DNA from: Entonaema liquescens
Taxonomy: Eukaryota > Ascomycota > Sordariomycetes > Xylariales > Xylariaceae
Assembly (NCBI GenBank): GCA_902805475.1
Contig: CADCSX010000001.1
Coordinates: forward strand, 2,294,001-2,358,000
DNA length: 64,000 nucleotides
Direction: 5' to 3'
The notes beneath the pieces are model-generated. The model was not told where the DNA came from and searched no databases. It saw only the letters and a program-made list of their open reading frames with translations. The translations under genes were made by a program, and so were the position numbers. Shown here in pieces: positions 1-12,784 of this stretch (position 1 is the stretch's first letter; each line of letters starts with the position of its first letter).

Positions 1-884
1 GAGAATTATACACGGATTTGCCATTATGTAAAACCCATGGTCTAATAAGTGGCTTGGGGGAATTGCAGGTTGAAGATAGATCAATAATTCTATATGAATA
101 AGTCTTATTTTGACTGCCACCTATTAATTATAATCTGATTAAACTGCTTCCATAAAATCTTTTCGAGTAGTTGCTCGCGTAATCTAAAAACTCTGGTGCA
201 TATATAAGTTGAGTTGAGTCTAGATATGCGGAAGCAAAAATCTAATGATGCGTTGCCCGGCTCTGAGTGATTCTCCTAGGCAACCAGCAAGCGAAAATAA
301 GTGCTAAAAGTATTCTTCAAATACAAAAGTCCTACCTACCGCCCACTAAACAATTGCAAAGTAGCTTTAGATCCTACTGCATTGCGAGTTTGCACACGGG
401 TGGACTTCCATCTATAGTCTGATTTTCTGCCCAGACCGCCTTGAGTATCTCACTACCTAGGCAACACCCCTCGTTCTCGTAGCGACCGCACTACGCACAT
501 TGCATCCTGAGGCTCTACAAGCTAACCCTTAGGGAAGTAACTGCGCAGACTGTTCCTCCCTTCCACAGAAACAGTCGCTGGTTTGCCCTACAAATATTTC
601 CAGGTATTATTCTTTTTTTTCCCACTATCCTCCTACCATCCTCAGGCTAGTTCGCATCATTGCTCTAGCATCTTTCTTCATCATAGTTGATGAACTTGCC
701 TTGCGCAATACCCATCCAAGTTCAACGTCTTCAGGCGGGATACTCGCATAACCCTACCACCCTAACCACCAGACCCATCCCGGATCAAATCAGGTATGCA
801 AAATTCTCTGTTAATTAGCTGCATATCATGAGAACCCCTACTAACCTAGGAATTGCGCGAAGTCCTTCTACTTAGCCAATTTTA
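1..884. other. Upstream intergenic region
   Basis: No convincing gene is seen. A pyrimidine-rich stretch around 600-650, just before the first gene, is typical of fungal promoter or 5' UTR sequence. No RNA gene or repeat was recognised. Confidence 0.5.
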
Positions 885-2330
885 ATGGTTCATATAAAAT
901 TCAACCAATTGATACTCCAATCTTCTGGCACAATGAGGGAATCCAAAACTCTCCGCAAGGCACTCGGCCTTATGAAAGGTTTGACTTTCGAATCGCTAGG
1001 CCGGCTATCCAAGGACCCCGACAAAATCCTCACTCCCTTTGTGACGATTGAGTTCAAAACGGCCGCCCCGGATGAAGTCCATGATTGCATCACGATTCCA
1101 GTCAGGATGCTCTTCCTTGTCTGCATCAAAAGCGAAGATGTGTACATTCGTTTCCGAGGTGATGAATCATTCTATTACCTCATTCTGTCCAACTGGAATT
1201 CGGCGACTTCAGCTTCTCCTTACACGCCTGCGATGTTGGGAAAGCTCGTCTCTCTGTTCGTTAGTGCACGCCGCCGTTATCTAGCAGGCGAAGACTCTAC
1301 AGAAGAAACTGCAGAAGAAACCACGAAGCTGGCAAAAGCCATTGATGCCTTCACAATGGTAATCGACAAGGTCGACAGTACCATTGAGACGAGACGCCTT
1401 CCCGGCTTGAAAGCTCCCAAGGACCCCGAAGACCTCGAGGGCCCCAAAAACCACAAGTACTTCAAAGGTAGCCTTCGTTCATGGCCACCCGACTTTTTCA
1501 GTAAGTCGGACGTCGCAATAATGGCGGACACCACAATCCGGTACAAGCTCTTCGGCATCGATTACCAGCACAAAGATAGCGACGAGAACGCGCCGCTGTA
1601 TCCGACCGATCAGAGTCCTCCTGGAGACATCCGCCACTACCTCTGCTGGACAGCCCTGAATGAGACGAATCCCAACTCAAAGGGTGCCCTATTTCTCGCC
1701 CCTGTTGCATTCATCACTCACGAGCAGCGCCAGGAGTGGAACAAGCCTACGGGACATAAATCTCGCTTCTACGCCACGGTGAACGAGTTTCTCGACTACG
1801 CCAAGTTTGAGTTCGAGAAGACAGGGAAGGGAGCGAAGCAGTATGTCATGGGCCTCCTTACCCCATGGTTCTTTGAAGTAGAAGCAGTCACGGCGAATGC
1901 AGCAGAGAACGACGAACCTATTCCCACCAGGTGGCAGAATAAATGCTACAGGGCTGGGCTGGTGCTTTGTATAAACAAGTTGGAACGGGAAGGTCTCCAT
2001 TGGCGGTATCAGTTGACATTGTTCAAGCCAGGTCTTCCTGACTACAAGGCAGCCGCCGAGCCGGAGAGCCGAAAGAAACAGCAAGCCATGTGGATTAAGG
2101 AGGTCCTCGATCAAGTCAATCTATATTTCCACGTGGCTAGGGCGTGGGTTGGAGGCAGATCTCAAGAACATGTTAGAGCACCAGCTTCTCGACTAGTCTC
2201 GGCCGATTCCGTTGAGGTGTCGCATGAGTTTCTCACAGAAATCATGGAGAACCCGAATGCTCTCCCCGTCACCCAAGCAGAGCACATTGAGAGGGGTTTT
2301 GTAGCTATGGAAGTACAGTCAGACTCTTAG
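885..2330 (+). CDS. Hypothetical protein, 481 aa, single exon
   Basis: This is an uninterrupted 481-codon frame opening with ATG at 885 and closing with TAG. I do not recognise the family. The protein is soluble-looking, with no signal peptide or obvious membrane segment. Residues 135-150 are rich in E and T, and residues about 165-190 are charged and proline-containing. Tryptophans are scattered through the second half (SWPPDF, GLLTPWFFEVEA, LHWRYQLTLFKPG), which suggests a folded globular domain rather than low-complexity sequence. No intron is needed to keep the frame. A second ATG lies 15 codons in (residue 16) and could be the true start. It sits next to a decayed AT tract and an F-box/ankyrin gene, so a lineage-specific accessory gene is plausible. 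Length and lack of stops make it likely real. Function is unknown. Confidence 0.7.
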   Translation: MVHIKFNQLILQSSGTMRESKTLRKALGLMKGLTFESLGRLSKDPDKILTPFVTIEFKTAAPDEVHDCITIPVRMLFLVCIKSEDVYIRFRGDESFYYLILSNWNSATSASPYTPAMLGKLVSLFVSARRRYLAGEDSTEETAEETTKLAKAIDAFTMVIDKVDSTIETRRLPGLKAPKDPEDLEGPKNHKYFKGSLRSWPPDFFSKSDVAIMADTTIRYKLFGIDYQHKDSDENAPLYPTDQSPPGDIRHYLCWTALNETNPNSKGALFLAPVAFITHEQRQEWNKPTGHKSRFYATVNEFLDYAKFEFEKTGKGAKQYVMGLLTPWFFEVEAVTANAAENDEPIPTRWQNKCYRAGLVLCINKLEREGLHWRYQLTLFKPGLPDYKAAAEPESRKKQQAMWIKEVLDQVNLYFHVARAWVGGRSQEHVRAPASRLVSADSVEVSHEFLTEIMENPNALPVTQAEHIERGFVAMEVQSDS

Positions 2331-2957
2331 GAAGTAGGAGAAGGAGCGTAGTGTCTACACGTTGAGAGACGAAGGATGATACTACACTAGTCTACTTTAG
2401 ATAGCTTAGACAGTACAATCAATATGGTTTACGACCCAATGATGCCAAAGGTTTGCCCCCTTAATAGGTAGTTGTCCCGGTTATATAATCATTAGCCCTT
2501 CTTCTCACCACAAATATACACATTGGTGTGCATAATCGAGCATAATATCCATGGGTACATTACGAGGGGTACGAAAAGAACCCGACAAGTATATGATAGA
2601 TCAGGTGTACACAGAGATGCGGAGGCACACATGAATACCTAGTTGAATAGGTACTGTACCCACATGTAAGTACAGTATATCTCTTAGACAACGAGTACGA
2701 TTTGAATATTCTAACAGTGTTGTACTTGGGTATGGTTGTAATCTTGAGAATAAGGCTAGCAATCCACGGTGCCCCGCTCAACTTCTCGTAAAGCACCTCC
2801 ATCTATTCGTCATTGCCTTGATACAACATCAATAATCCACACGTTCAACCTTTCTGAGGCATTATTTATGTCAATACCACCCAGATAGACAAGATAATAA
2901 CGTATTTGATCATCAACCAAAACATCAGCCCTCGACTCAGCCCAAGTAGTTAATAAG
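2331..2957. other. Intergenic spacer
   Basis: This spacer lies between two same-strand genes. Only short overlapping frames without recognisable content are present. It should hold the terminator of the first gene and the promoter of the F-box/ankyrin gene, but no specific motif can be called. Confidence 0.5.
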
Positions 2958-4557
2958 ATGTCTTTCTCTACCCTCCCCAACGAGTTACTCCAGGAGATAC
3001 TTGTCAAGGCTGTTCTATCGCGCGCTACCGGGTATGATATTAAACGCGTTCTTCGACTACGACTCGTTAGCAGGCTATGGGACGCCGCAACCATGTACGC
3101 GATCCTTCAGTCGGGAATCCTCAATGATCCTGGACTACTCCTGTGTCCTAATATTTGCCGCCCATTCTGGTCTCAATATCTTATAGGCAAGTCAATGCGC
3201 ATGGACCAACCGCTAGTCCGCCCGTTTCTCATTGTTCGCCAAGTTGCAAAGCGCATTTTAGCTTTCCGTGGTGAAGATATCTGCGATGAGAGAATGAGAG
3301 ACTGTATTTGCGAGATTTCTAAGGTCTGCATGAACGGCGGAGAAGGTCATCTGATATATAGAGCCTGGTTAATAGCTCCACAAAGAACTGATATACCAAC
3401 CGATATTTCCGAGGACGACGAGGACTTTATGCAAGCGCTTTTGGCGGCCGCAGCTTTTACGAACGAGATTCAATTGGTAAACGAGCTGCTTCCACGCTTC
3501 CAAAAATCAACGACCTTAATATCCCCGCGTATACGAGGGTACGAAATGTGAGTCATATGCCTATCAGCCCGTGGTCCCGAAAAGGCTGAGGTAACGTACA
3601 GCGCTAATACTTCACCCTTCTAGTCCCGTCCTCGGCTACCCGTTGGAAGGGGCTGCGTTCAATGGGAATTATGAAGTAGCCTCTACATTATTGAACTTCG
3701 TCTTCGAAAACAGCGGACATAGCTGCCAGCACGCAATAGGGCACGGAATTATTCTCCTCCACGGACAAAAAAGGAACGATTTTGATATGTTCAGGCTCGG
3801 TTTGAATATCGGCCCGGATGACCGGTTCGGCTGGTGCAGGATCTTGGAGGCGGAGTTTTTAAACGGCTTCGTATCTGCTACAAGCGTCGAGGCTTTCCAG
3901 CGCTTGTATGAACGTTACAGGCTACATGTGGACGACGAAAAATGCCTTATCGACGATGAGAATATCTACAGAGACGTAGATTTGCTCAGAGACAATCATA
4001 TTCACGATACCACCTTGCGGCCTAGTTGCACCAACTCCTTGACCAAGGTCAGCGTCCTTCTCAAGTTAATGTGCCTATTTGCTGCGGCTGGCAAGGTACC
4101 GCTGGTAAAACATGTTATACAACTTTGCGAGAAGCTCGGTCTGTCGGTTAAAGATATGAATAAGACCAGGAAGTATAGACTTCGAAGCCCACTTGGTGGA
4201 CCAGCACGACACGGCCACCTCGATGCAGTCGTGTATCTGCTGGAGAAGGGATTTATAGCCGACAGTAACTCAATCCAGGAGGCAGCGCTGCATGGAAATC
4301 TTCGCATAGTGCGGTTATTACTAGAAAATAGTGTTCACCATACGATTGATTGGGGCGACGCTCTATTACAGGCGGTAAAAGGCGAGAACGAATCAGTTTT
4401 CCGGCTGTTGGTGGAGTTAGGAGCACCGCTATATGATTGGGACGAAACCGAGTGCTTACATGCAGCAGAGCAGGAAGGACTAGAATCAATGGTCAGATTG
4501 ATCAAAGAGTATGAGTGGGAGATACCGCACATTGAACTCATGGAAGGCATGGAATAG
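2958..4557 (+). CDS. F-box and ankyrin-repeat-like protein (2 exons)
   Basis: The model is join(2958..3547, 3624..4557), 507 aa. A 76-nt intron with a GTGAGT donor and CTTCTAG acceptor joins the two open segments in phase (split isoleucine codon). Residues about 4-46 (STLPNELLQEILVKAVL then LRLVSRLWDAAT) match the L-P-x-E-hydrophobic pattern of an F-box. The C-terminal third holds degenerate ankyrin-like units: GPARHGHLDAVVYLLEKG, EAALHGNLRIVRLLLENS, ALLQAVKGENESVFRLLVE and CLHAAEQEGLESMVRLI. Known F-box proteins bind Skp1 in SCF ubiquitin ligases, with ankyrin repeats as the substrate-binding part; that role here is inference. Such F-box/ankyrin proteins form large variable families in filamentous ascomycetes. 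The neighbouring RIP tract and unknown gene fit an accessory location. Confidence 0.78.
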
Positions 4558-4912
4558 AAGCAGAGCTTCAAGGATGCCACCAAGGCTGTCTGTATGTATA
4601 CACATCTTGTTATGTAAAGTATATAGGTAGTAGGTAGGTAGGTAGTATGTATGTACCTATGAAATGGCATGGACTTGGGCAGACTACAAGAATAATCATA
4701 TGCCCAACAAATAATGCTTTTCTACATGTTTCGAGGCGCTATGTGCGTATCAAAATAAACATTTGATTAATACGCATATTAGTGATCTCTGTATACCTAC
4801 ACAAGTTCGGTCGGTGAGGCAGCTTTTGGGAGTGCGTCGTCGAGTGTACGGACGGGAATAGCACTGATAGATACCTATATATATCTATCGTATATGAAAC
4901 TTTCCTTTTATC
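4558..4912. other. Intergenic, with TAGG-type microsatellite
   Basis: Short tandem GTAG/TAGG units lie at about 4625-4645, followed by GTAT/GTAC units. No gene is seen. This is the 3' flank of the F-box/ankyrin gene. Confidence 0.5.
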
Positions 4913-4941
4913 TAGCAAAATATTTTAGGGGAAAAAAAGAG

Positions 4942-5378
4942 AAAAAAGAGTGCAACAACGTGGATCGAACGGATAGCCTCCCTCCCTCTCTCTCCCTCAT
5001 CAACTTCGGGGCAGAAAACAAATAAAATAAAAATAAAATAAAAGAATGAAAGGGGAAAATCATTAAAAAAAAAACTATGCCTCCTGGCTTTCGGCGTATT
5101 AGTCACGATCCTAAAACCCTACACTGAGGCATCCGGTGACCCTGTGTGGCATACGCCAGCATGGATAGGGCGGGGGGGCTCAAGCAAGGAAAGTGCGCCT
5201 ATCGGCATTCAGGAGGGTGCTCGTGATGGTACCATTGAGCTACGAGGCCTTGGCGTCCCAAGACCCCGGTGAAAGATCGACTTGATTTTAGGCTATATAA
5301 CCTTTAGTTAAGTAGGTGCAGTTACCCAAGGCAACCAGCTGCGCCTGCTAAATTGCCCCTCCATCAGTTGAAAACGCA
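4942..5378 (-). repeat. Duplicated block copy 1 with Pol III-like signals (minus-strand reading)
   Basis: This block recurs in the same orientation at 12335-12784. Read on the minus strand it shows, in order: TATATA at 5294-5299; an A-box-like TAGCTCAATGG (5232-5242) inside a potential hairpin CTCGT...ACGAG around the palindrome ATGGTACCAT; a conserved piece GAATGCCGATAGGCGCAC; a second conserved piece ending GCCAGGAGGC at 5080-5112; a B-box-like GTTCGATCC (4962-4970); and a T run (A run on the plus strand, 4942-4947). Conserved segments alternate with diverged ones. That resembles a structured RNA gene of about 330 nt more than a transposon. It is not a canonical tRNA because the A-to-B distance is about 262 nt. 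I could not match it to SRP RNA, RNase P, MRP or U6. Promoter function is inferred, not shown. Confidence 0.55.
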
Positions 5379-5540
5379 TGTCAGAAGTGAGCCCGTGAGT
5401 GAGGTCATGCGTAGAGTAAGTACTGGAAGCAGCAGCATAGCTGCTGTATAGTAGGTTATTATTATTGTTGTTGTATATTTAACGCCGGAGGGCACTTAAT
5501 ACCTAACCTCCTTAAGGGTATACAACGTATGGAACTATCT
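5379..5540. other. Transition from block copy 1 to AT tract
   Basis: Normal-composition sequence grades into AT-rich DNA over this short stretch, with ATT/TTG trinucleotide runs near 5457-5480. No gene is seen. Confidence 0.4.
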
Positions 5541-8500
5541 AATATACGTACATATATTTATATATTTATTTATATATTCCATAAATCAAACCCGAAAACA
5601 TATAATATTTAAACTATTTCCGTTTATCCCGTCTTTTAAACTTATATTTAATATTTTAATACATTTATAATTAATCCTTTTATAAAAAAATAAATTAAGA
5701 TTTAAATATAAAAAAAAAAAAATAAAGTTTATTATAAAAAATAATAAATTTAATTTCGGTTTTTCGAAAAACGTTTAAATTTTATAAAAGATAAAATTAT
5801 AAAGTTTTTATAATTAATTATATAAATTTTAAAATTAAATATTATAATAAAATAAAGTAATATAAAATTTAAAATTTATTAACCCGAAGTTGTTATTTTA
5901 AATTTCGTTTTTAAATTAATTATTTATTATTATTAATTAAATATTTTTTTATAAAAAACATTTACAAGTAATTTTAAAAAAGTAAATTAATAAATTAATA
6001 AAGTAAAATAAAATAAAATTTAATTAAAACTTAAAAAATTTTATTAATATTTTCCGTAAAAAAAACTTTATTTATAATATTATTATAAACTTTTACGGGT
6101 ATATTTTATTTAATGGTTATGTTAAGTTTTTTCGAACTTTTATATTTATAATATATTTTTTTATAAAAGTGAATATTTTTAAAAAATTTATTAAATTTTA
6201 TTAAATTATTTAAAAGTTATTATTAATATTTTTTACAAAAAAAAAAGGTTAATTTAATTATTAATTATTATTTTTTTATAATTATTATTTTTCGGTAATA
6301 AATTAAATATTAAAAAGTTTTAATTTTATTATATATATAATTAATATAATTTTAATATATAAACTTAATATAATATTAATAAAAATTACCGTATTTTAAT
6401 TTAATAATTAAAAAATAATATAATTAAATTTTAATAAAAATTTTAAATTTAAGTAAATAAATTATTTTTATTTTAAATTTTAAATATATATAAATTTATA
6501 TATTATTATTAAGTTTTTAAATTTATATAATTTATTAATTTTTAAAAAACTTATTAACTATTAATTTAATTAATTTTTTAACTTTTACGTATATAATTTT
6601 ACCATTAATGGTAAGTTCCGAAAAAATAATATTTCTTTTTATAAAAACATCGATTTTTTCATTATTTTTTATATTTATATAACCCGAAACTTATTAAATT
6701 TTAACGTTGTAAATTATGGAAATATTTTAAAATTCCAAAAACATTATTTAAAAGTTTTTAAAAAGGTTTTTTCTTAATTTATATATAACCGTTATATTAT
6801 TAAAACAAATATATATTATATTATTATAATATAATTTAATAATATATTTAAAATCGTATATTACGTTTTTAATTTCGTTATCGAAAATTTTTATAATATT
6901 TAAGTAGTTTTAACTTTAAATAATTTTTTTTTATTTTTTATAAATTGCATATTTGTAATTTATATTATTATTTAAAAATTTCAATTTATTTAAAAAAATT
7001 ACCACGTAAATATTTAAAATTATTTTATATTAATTATTAAAATTTTTAATAGTTTTTTTTTTATTTTTTTATATTATTAATTATTAAAAGTTTAATATAT
7101 AATAAAAGAATAATAGTTTAAGTTTTAAGAAATCTAAAAATAGTTTAATTATTATTTATAATTAAGTTTTAAATTTTTAAAAATTTTTAATATTTTTTTT
7201 TTTTAAAATAAATATTAGTTCGAATTTTAATATTAATAAGTATTTATAGTTTATTACTTTAATACGAAATATAAAACATAATTAATATTTTTATAATATT
7301 ATAATTGTTATGGGTATACCGGAATTTTTATATAAATACGAGATTAATATAATTTTCTATATTAAGAAAATAACTTTTATTATTATTTTAAGTATTTTAT
7401 TTATTTTAATGAAAATGTTTTTAATTAAAGTATTAATTTTTTATTTGTTAATTTATAAATAATTTATAAACGTTTTTTTAAATTTTAAATATTAAGTTTT
7501 AACTACGTACGTTAATATTAATATAATGTATAATATAATAATTTTTTTAAAAAATTTTAAAAGAAATTTATATATCGTATTAAATAAATCTTTAATATAT
7601 TTCGTTACGGCATACGTTTAAATTATTTTTTTATTTATATGTTCGTTAAAAAATAAATATCGGTTAAATTATATTTTTAATTATTTAAAAGTTAATATTT
7701 TAATTTATTTTATAATGAAATCAAAATTGGAAATTTTAATTTTAAAGATATAATTTTTTTTATTTTTTAAGAAATATATTAACTTGCATTTTACGAGATC
7801 GAATTTAATTTTTATTTTAATGTTTTATTATAAGATTCGGGTAACGTTTTTTTTTATTAATTTAATAATAATTTTTTAATTGGAATTTATTTTATATAAA
7901 ATAATATTATTTACGTATTTAAAACGGAATTAAGTATTTTATTTAAAAAGTTTTATTATGTATAATAGGAATAATATAAAAGAAAAAAGTAAATTTTATA
8001 AAAAATTATATTTAAAATTAAAAAATTTAGTTATATAATTTTTAAAGTAAATTTTAACCATTTAATTTATAAAAAACGTAATAATTAAATTTAAAAAGTT
8101 TCGAAGTTAATTTTATTAAATTATGCGTAATAATAAATATTTACGTAATACGGAGTTGAAAGTTTTTATAACATTTATCGTAATTAAAATGTCGAATTTT
8201 TTTAATTCGAAAACGTATTCGATTTTATATATTAAATACGTTATAAAATTTATTATTAAACATTTAAATAACGTTTTAATTTGTTAAAAATTAATTATTT
8301 TATGTTCGAAAGTAATTATAGCGATTTGCTTAATTATTATTTTTTTTAAATTTTTGTTAAAATACGATAAAAAAGCGATGGGTTTTTACGATTTGGTATT
8401 TATGTAGTTTTTTTTTTTAATTTTTTTAAGTATTATTATTTTAGTTGTTTTAAAAAGTTTAAAATGATGTCCCGTTTTTAGGTTAATTTAAAAAAGGTAT

Positions 8501-11500
8501 TTTATTAATTTAATTATATGTTATTATGTTATTTTTAATAAATGTATTAATATGTTATCGATTTTTAATATAATATTTTTAATGGAAATTGTAATTATTT
8601 TAAATTTTTTAAAAGATATATATAGGTTTTATAATAAGATATTTTTAAGTTTTATATAAATTTATAAAAAGTTATAATTTAAGTTATTTTTAATTAAAAA
8701 TTTTTTTAAAATAATTTTACATAAAATTTATGTTTTATTTATTATAAACTTTATTATTTTATTATTAATTATTAAAAAAAAAGGATAGTATTTTTAGTTA
8801 AAGTTTATATTATTTTATTATTTAATATAAATTTTAATTAAATTTAATTTTATTTATTATTTTTTATTAATATTTTTTTTTTATGTTTTTAATTTTTTTT
8901 TTAAAAGTTTAACATTTTTTTAAACATTTTAAGGTTTTTTATAAACGTTAAACGTTTTAAAGGTTTTTAAAGGTTTTTTTGTATTTTTCGGTCCATTATA
9001 TTATATTAAAATTATTTATTTTAAAGATTTTATTTATAATTTGTAAAATATTATTTAAAAAGTTTATAATTTTTTATATAATAAAGTTAATTTTTTTTAA
9101 AATAAAGTTGTTTGTAAAAGTTAATAAAAATTAAACTTTTATATTTATTATATTTAAAAAATCTTTTAATTTATCATTTATAATAATTAATTTAATATAA
9201 TTAAAGAAAATATTTTTTTTTATTAATATTATTATTAAAATTATGGCGTGGTTGGTGCTTGGATAAAAAATGTTATTTATTATTATTATTACGAAAAAAA
9301 TATTTAAAAAAATTAAATTTAAAACGTTTTTATATTTATAAATTATTTTATTTATTTTTTTAATATAAAAAAACTTATATAAAATTATTTAATACGTTAT
9401 ATTATTATTTTCGTTTATATGATTAATATATTTTAATTATTATATTAAATTTTTAATATTAAAATTTTTTATTATTATGTAAATTTATAACGGTATGTAT
9501 TTTAAAAAAGTATTAATTATGTTTGTATTTTTTAATTTTTTTAATTACCGGTATATGTTTATAAAAGTTAATTTATTCGTTAATATTTAAGTAATATTTT
9601 AGAAATCTTTTAAAAAAATTTATTAAATTTTAATTTTAAATAATTTTTAAATATATATAATTATTTTAAAGTAATTTTTATATATTATTTATACATAAAT
9701 AATAAAGAAAACTTTATAATTTATATAATTTTTTATTTTATAAATATTTTTATTATTTATTAATATTTATAATTTTTAAATTATTATTATATCGATATTT
9801 TATTTATTATAAATTATTAAAAAAATTAAATTTACTACGTTATTTTTGTTAACATTAATTTATATAATATATAATATATTAAATTATAACGTTTAATTAT
9901 GGCGTTTATGTTTGTATTTTTTTAAAGGTATTTTAAATATATGTATAAATATAATTTATATTAGTTATATTATTTTTTTTCGAGTAATTATTAAATTTTT
10001 AAGGTTATTTTTTTAACGTATTTATTTTTATAATCACGTCATTATTTTTATTTTAAATTACTTTATTTAAAAACCTTTTTTTTTTATTAAATTTAAAGTT
10101 AATTTAAAATATATTAAATTATATATTAAATTTAACATTTAAATATAAGTTAATATTAAATAATTAAATGGGATTAATAATCGTAAATTTATTATAAAAT
10201 TTTTAAGTTATTAAATTTAAGGTTGTATTAAATATAAGCTTTTTTAAAACGTTTTTTTCAATTTTTTAATCGATAATAAATATTAAAAATAAAAGGTTTA
10301 TTTTTTAATATAATTTTATGCCCGCGTTTTAAATTTTATTTAATTTTTACTTAATTGGATAAATTAATCGATAGTTTTTTTTAATAAACTTTATAAAATA
10401 ATCTTTGTAATTTATTAATTAAGGTTTATAATAATTAATGTAATACGATGGTTTTATATATAATAAAATATATTTTAACGTTAGTTAATTTCCGTAATTT
10501 TTACATTTAACCGCTTTTGCATAATATTTATTTAAATGTTAATTTTAACATTTTAAATTGTATTTAACCGTTTAAGGTTTTTTTTTAATTAAACGGGATA
10601 AAGTGTTTAAATTAAATAATTTAAAAAGTTTAATTTTAATTAAAAAAGATATTATTTAAGTATTTTTTAACAATTTAATATTTTATTTGAAAAGTTTTAT
10701 ATTTATTAAAGTAATTTTTATTTAAATTTTAATTTTTTTTTTAATTACTCGGTTTATGTTAATTATTTTACCGTTTAAAATATATAACATGGATAGGTAT
10801 TTGGGAATTATATAATTATACCATTTTATTAACGGTTTAATACGTTTTATATTAATAATTTATTTAACGGTATTTTTTTAATTTAAAAATTTTTTTTTAA
10901 TTTTTTTATTTTTCGGTTATATGGTAAAACCGGTAATAATATAATGGATATTAAAAATATCCGTTAAAGAAAGTTTTAATTTTTTATAAATAACATTTTT
11001 TAAAATATAATTAATTTATGTTTTTATTTATAATAATTAGTTTAAAAATAGTTAAATTAAGAAATATATATATTTTTTTTTTTTTTTTAATATTTATATT
11101 TAAATATTTCGAAATTGCAAATTTGTTAAAAATTGTTAATGTTATTAATGTTATTATTATGTTATTTTTTTTTAAAGTTGTAATATATATATTAATTAAT
11201 TTATTAAATTTAAACGCGGAGTTTTTAAATTTTAAAAATTTAATGGTGTTATTTAACAACGTGCCGGATTAAAAATTTATATTTTATATATTTATATTAA
11301 ATATTGTAAAATTAAAAAATAATTTTTTAATAAAAATAATTAATTATAAATAAATTAAAAAATATTATATAATTTTTAATATTATAAATTATTTATTTTT
11401 TATGTATAAAAAGATTATATTATTTAAAGATTTAACGATTAATGTTAGTATTTTACGTTAATTATTCGTTTTATAATTAATTTTAATTAAAACGGTAAAT

Positions 11501-12334
11501 AAAGTTTTTATTATTATGTTGTTTTTATTACGTTAAACGGGGGTTAAAACGTTAAATTTTTTATTAAGTTAATTTTAGGTTATTTTTTAAGTAATTAAAG
11601 GTTTTTTTTAATTTTCGAAATATAAAAGTACGGATTTTATATGGAAATTTATTAAACGTTTGTGTTTTAATAATTGCGTGGGTGTATAAAAAATTTTTTC
11701 CAATGTTAAAGGAATAAAATCGATAAAAGTTTAAATAGTTAAATTTTTTTAATAAAATGTTGTAAAAAGTTAGTTAATTGTTATTACGGTTTAAATTTAC
11801 CCGTTTTTGGTATTTTAAATTAATTAATGGGGTTATTAACAAATTATATATTAAATTACTTTTACGTATTAATAGTAAATATTAAGAAAAAATAAATTAA
11901 AAAGAAAATGTGTTATATAATAAGTAATAAATAATAGAAATTTATTAACGTTTAACGTTTTTAATTAATAGCGAAAACGTATAACGCTTTTTATATATTA
12001 TATATTATGTAAATTTAAATTTAATCCCGTTTAACTTTTTTTTATTTTTAATATATCATTAAGTTTAAATAAATTACGAAAATAATAATACATTTAATAA
12101 ATAATATTTTTCCGCATGTTTTAAAACGTTAATTATAAATGATATATTAAATTAAACATTTAATTAATAAATATATTTAAATAATATACGAAATGTTTTT
12201 TTTATTTAATAAATTTTTTAAATGTTTTTTTAATATAAAAAAAAACTATTATTTATTACCAAGGTTATGTAATAAGTAAGTATGCTATTTAAACTAGCTA
12301 AAATATTTAAATTTTATTGTCATAAGTTTATTGT
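5540..12334. repeat. RIP-like AT-rich tract 1 (~6.8 kb), probable decayed transposon
   Basis: The tract is overwhelmingly A and T with long homopolymers and stops in all frames. The only frames of any length, at about 11011-11272, are low-complexity and overlap on both strands, so they are not genes. Most surviving C residues sit before G (ACG, TCG, CCG), while CA is scarce and TG, AG and GT remain fairly common. Loss of CpA with CpG spared is the known signature of RIP in ascomycetes. The length would fit one or two retrotransposons, but no terminal repeats or protein motifs survive that I can read. The tract is bounded on both sides by the non-mutated duplicated blocks. Confidence 0.85.
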
Positions 12335-12784
12335 AAAAAAAAAAAAAAAAGAGTGCACCAACGTGGATCGAACAGCTTCATTTCATTTATCTTTTTTCTA
12401 TTTACCCATTTCTTCTCGTCAAACATTGGACCAAAAAAAGAAAAAGGTTTAAAAAATCTATAAAAAAAAACAACGCCTCCTGGCTTTCAGCGTATTTGTC
12501 ACAATCCTAGGACCGTACCTACGTAGCGCATATAGCAGTATTTCGGCATCCGTGATCCAGGCCGGCAAGCGGGTGGGCGGGGAGGTCCAAGCAAGGTAGA
12601 GTGCGCCTATCGGCATTCAGGAGAGCTCGTAATGGTACCATTGAGCTACGAGGCCTTGGCGTCCCAAGACCCCGGTGAAAGATCGAATTGATTTTAGGCC
12701 ATATAACCTTTAGTTAGGTAGGTGCAGTTACCCAAGGCAGCCAGCCGCGTCTGCCAAATTGCCCCTCCATTAATTAAAAGCGCG
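12335..12784 (-). repeat. Duplicated block copy 2 with Pol III-like signals (minus-strand reading)
   Basis: This is the second copy of the block at 4942-5378, same orientation. Minus-strand landmarks are TTATAT at 12701-12706, the A-box-like TAGCTCAATGG at 12638-12648, the B-box-like GTTCGATCC at 12365-12373, and a run of about 16 T at the end (A run 12335-12350). The A-to-B gap is about 265 nt against 262 in copy 1, although the sequence between is partly diverged. The hairpin around ATGGTACCAT is kept, with one base change in the outer flank (CACGAGC to TACGAGC). The segments next to the TATA and A-box motifs are nearly identical between copies. Neither copy shows the AT drift of the tract they enclose. 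Its identity as an RNA gene is inference. Confidence 0.55.

Noticed and set aside
4942..5378. Interpreting the duplicated block as an LTR of the AT-rich element
   Set aside because: Both copies lack the RIP-like decay that the enclosed tract shows, similarity is patchy rather than uniform, and no TG...CA ends are apparent.
11011..11272. Overlapping 82- and 84-codon frames on opposite strands
   Set aside because: Both are low-complexity I/N/K/F or F/I/V strings inside the AT-rich tract, as expected by chance in such composition.
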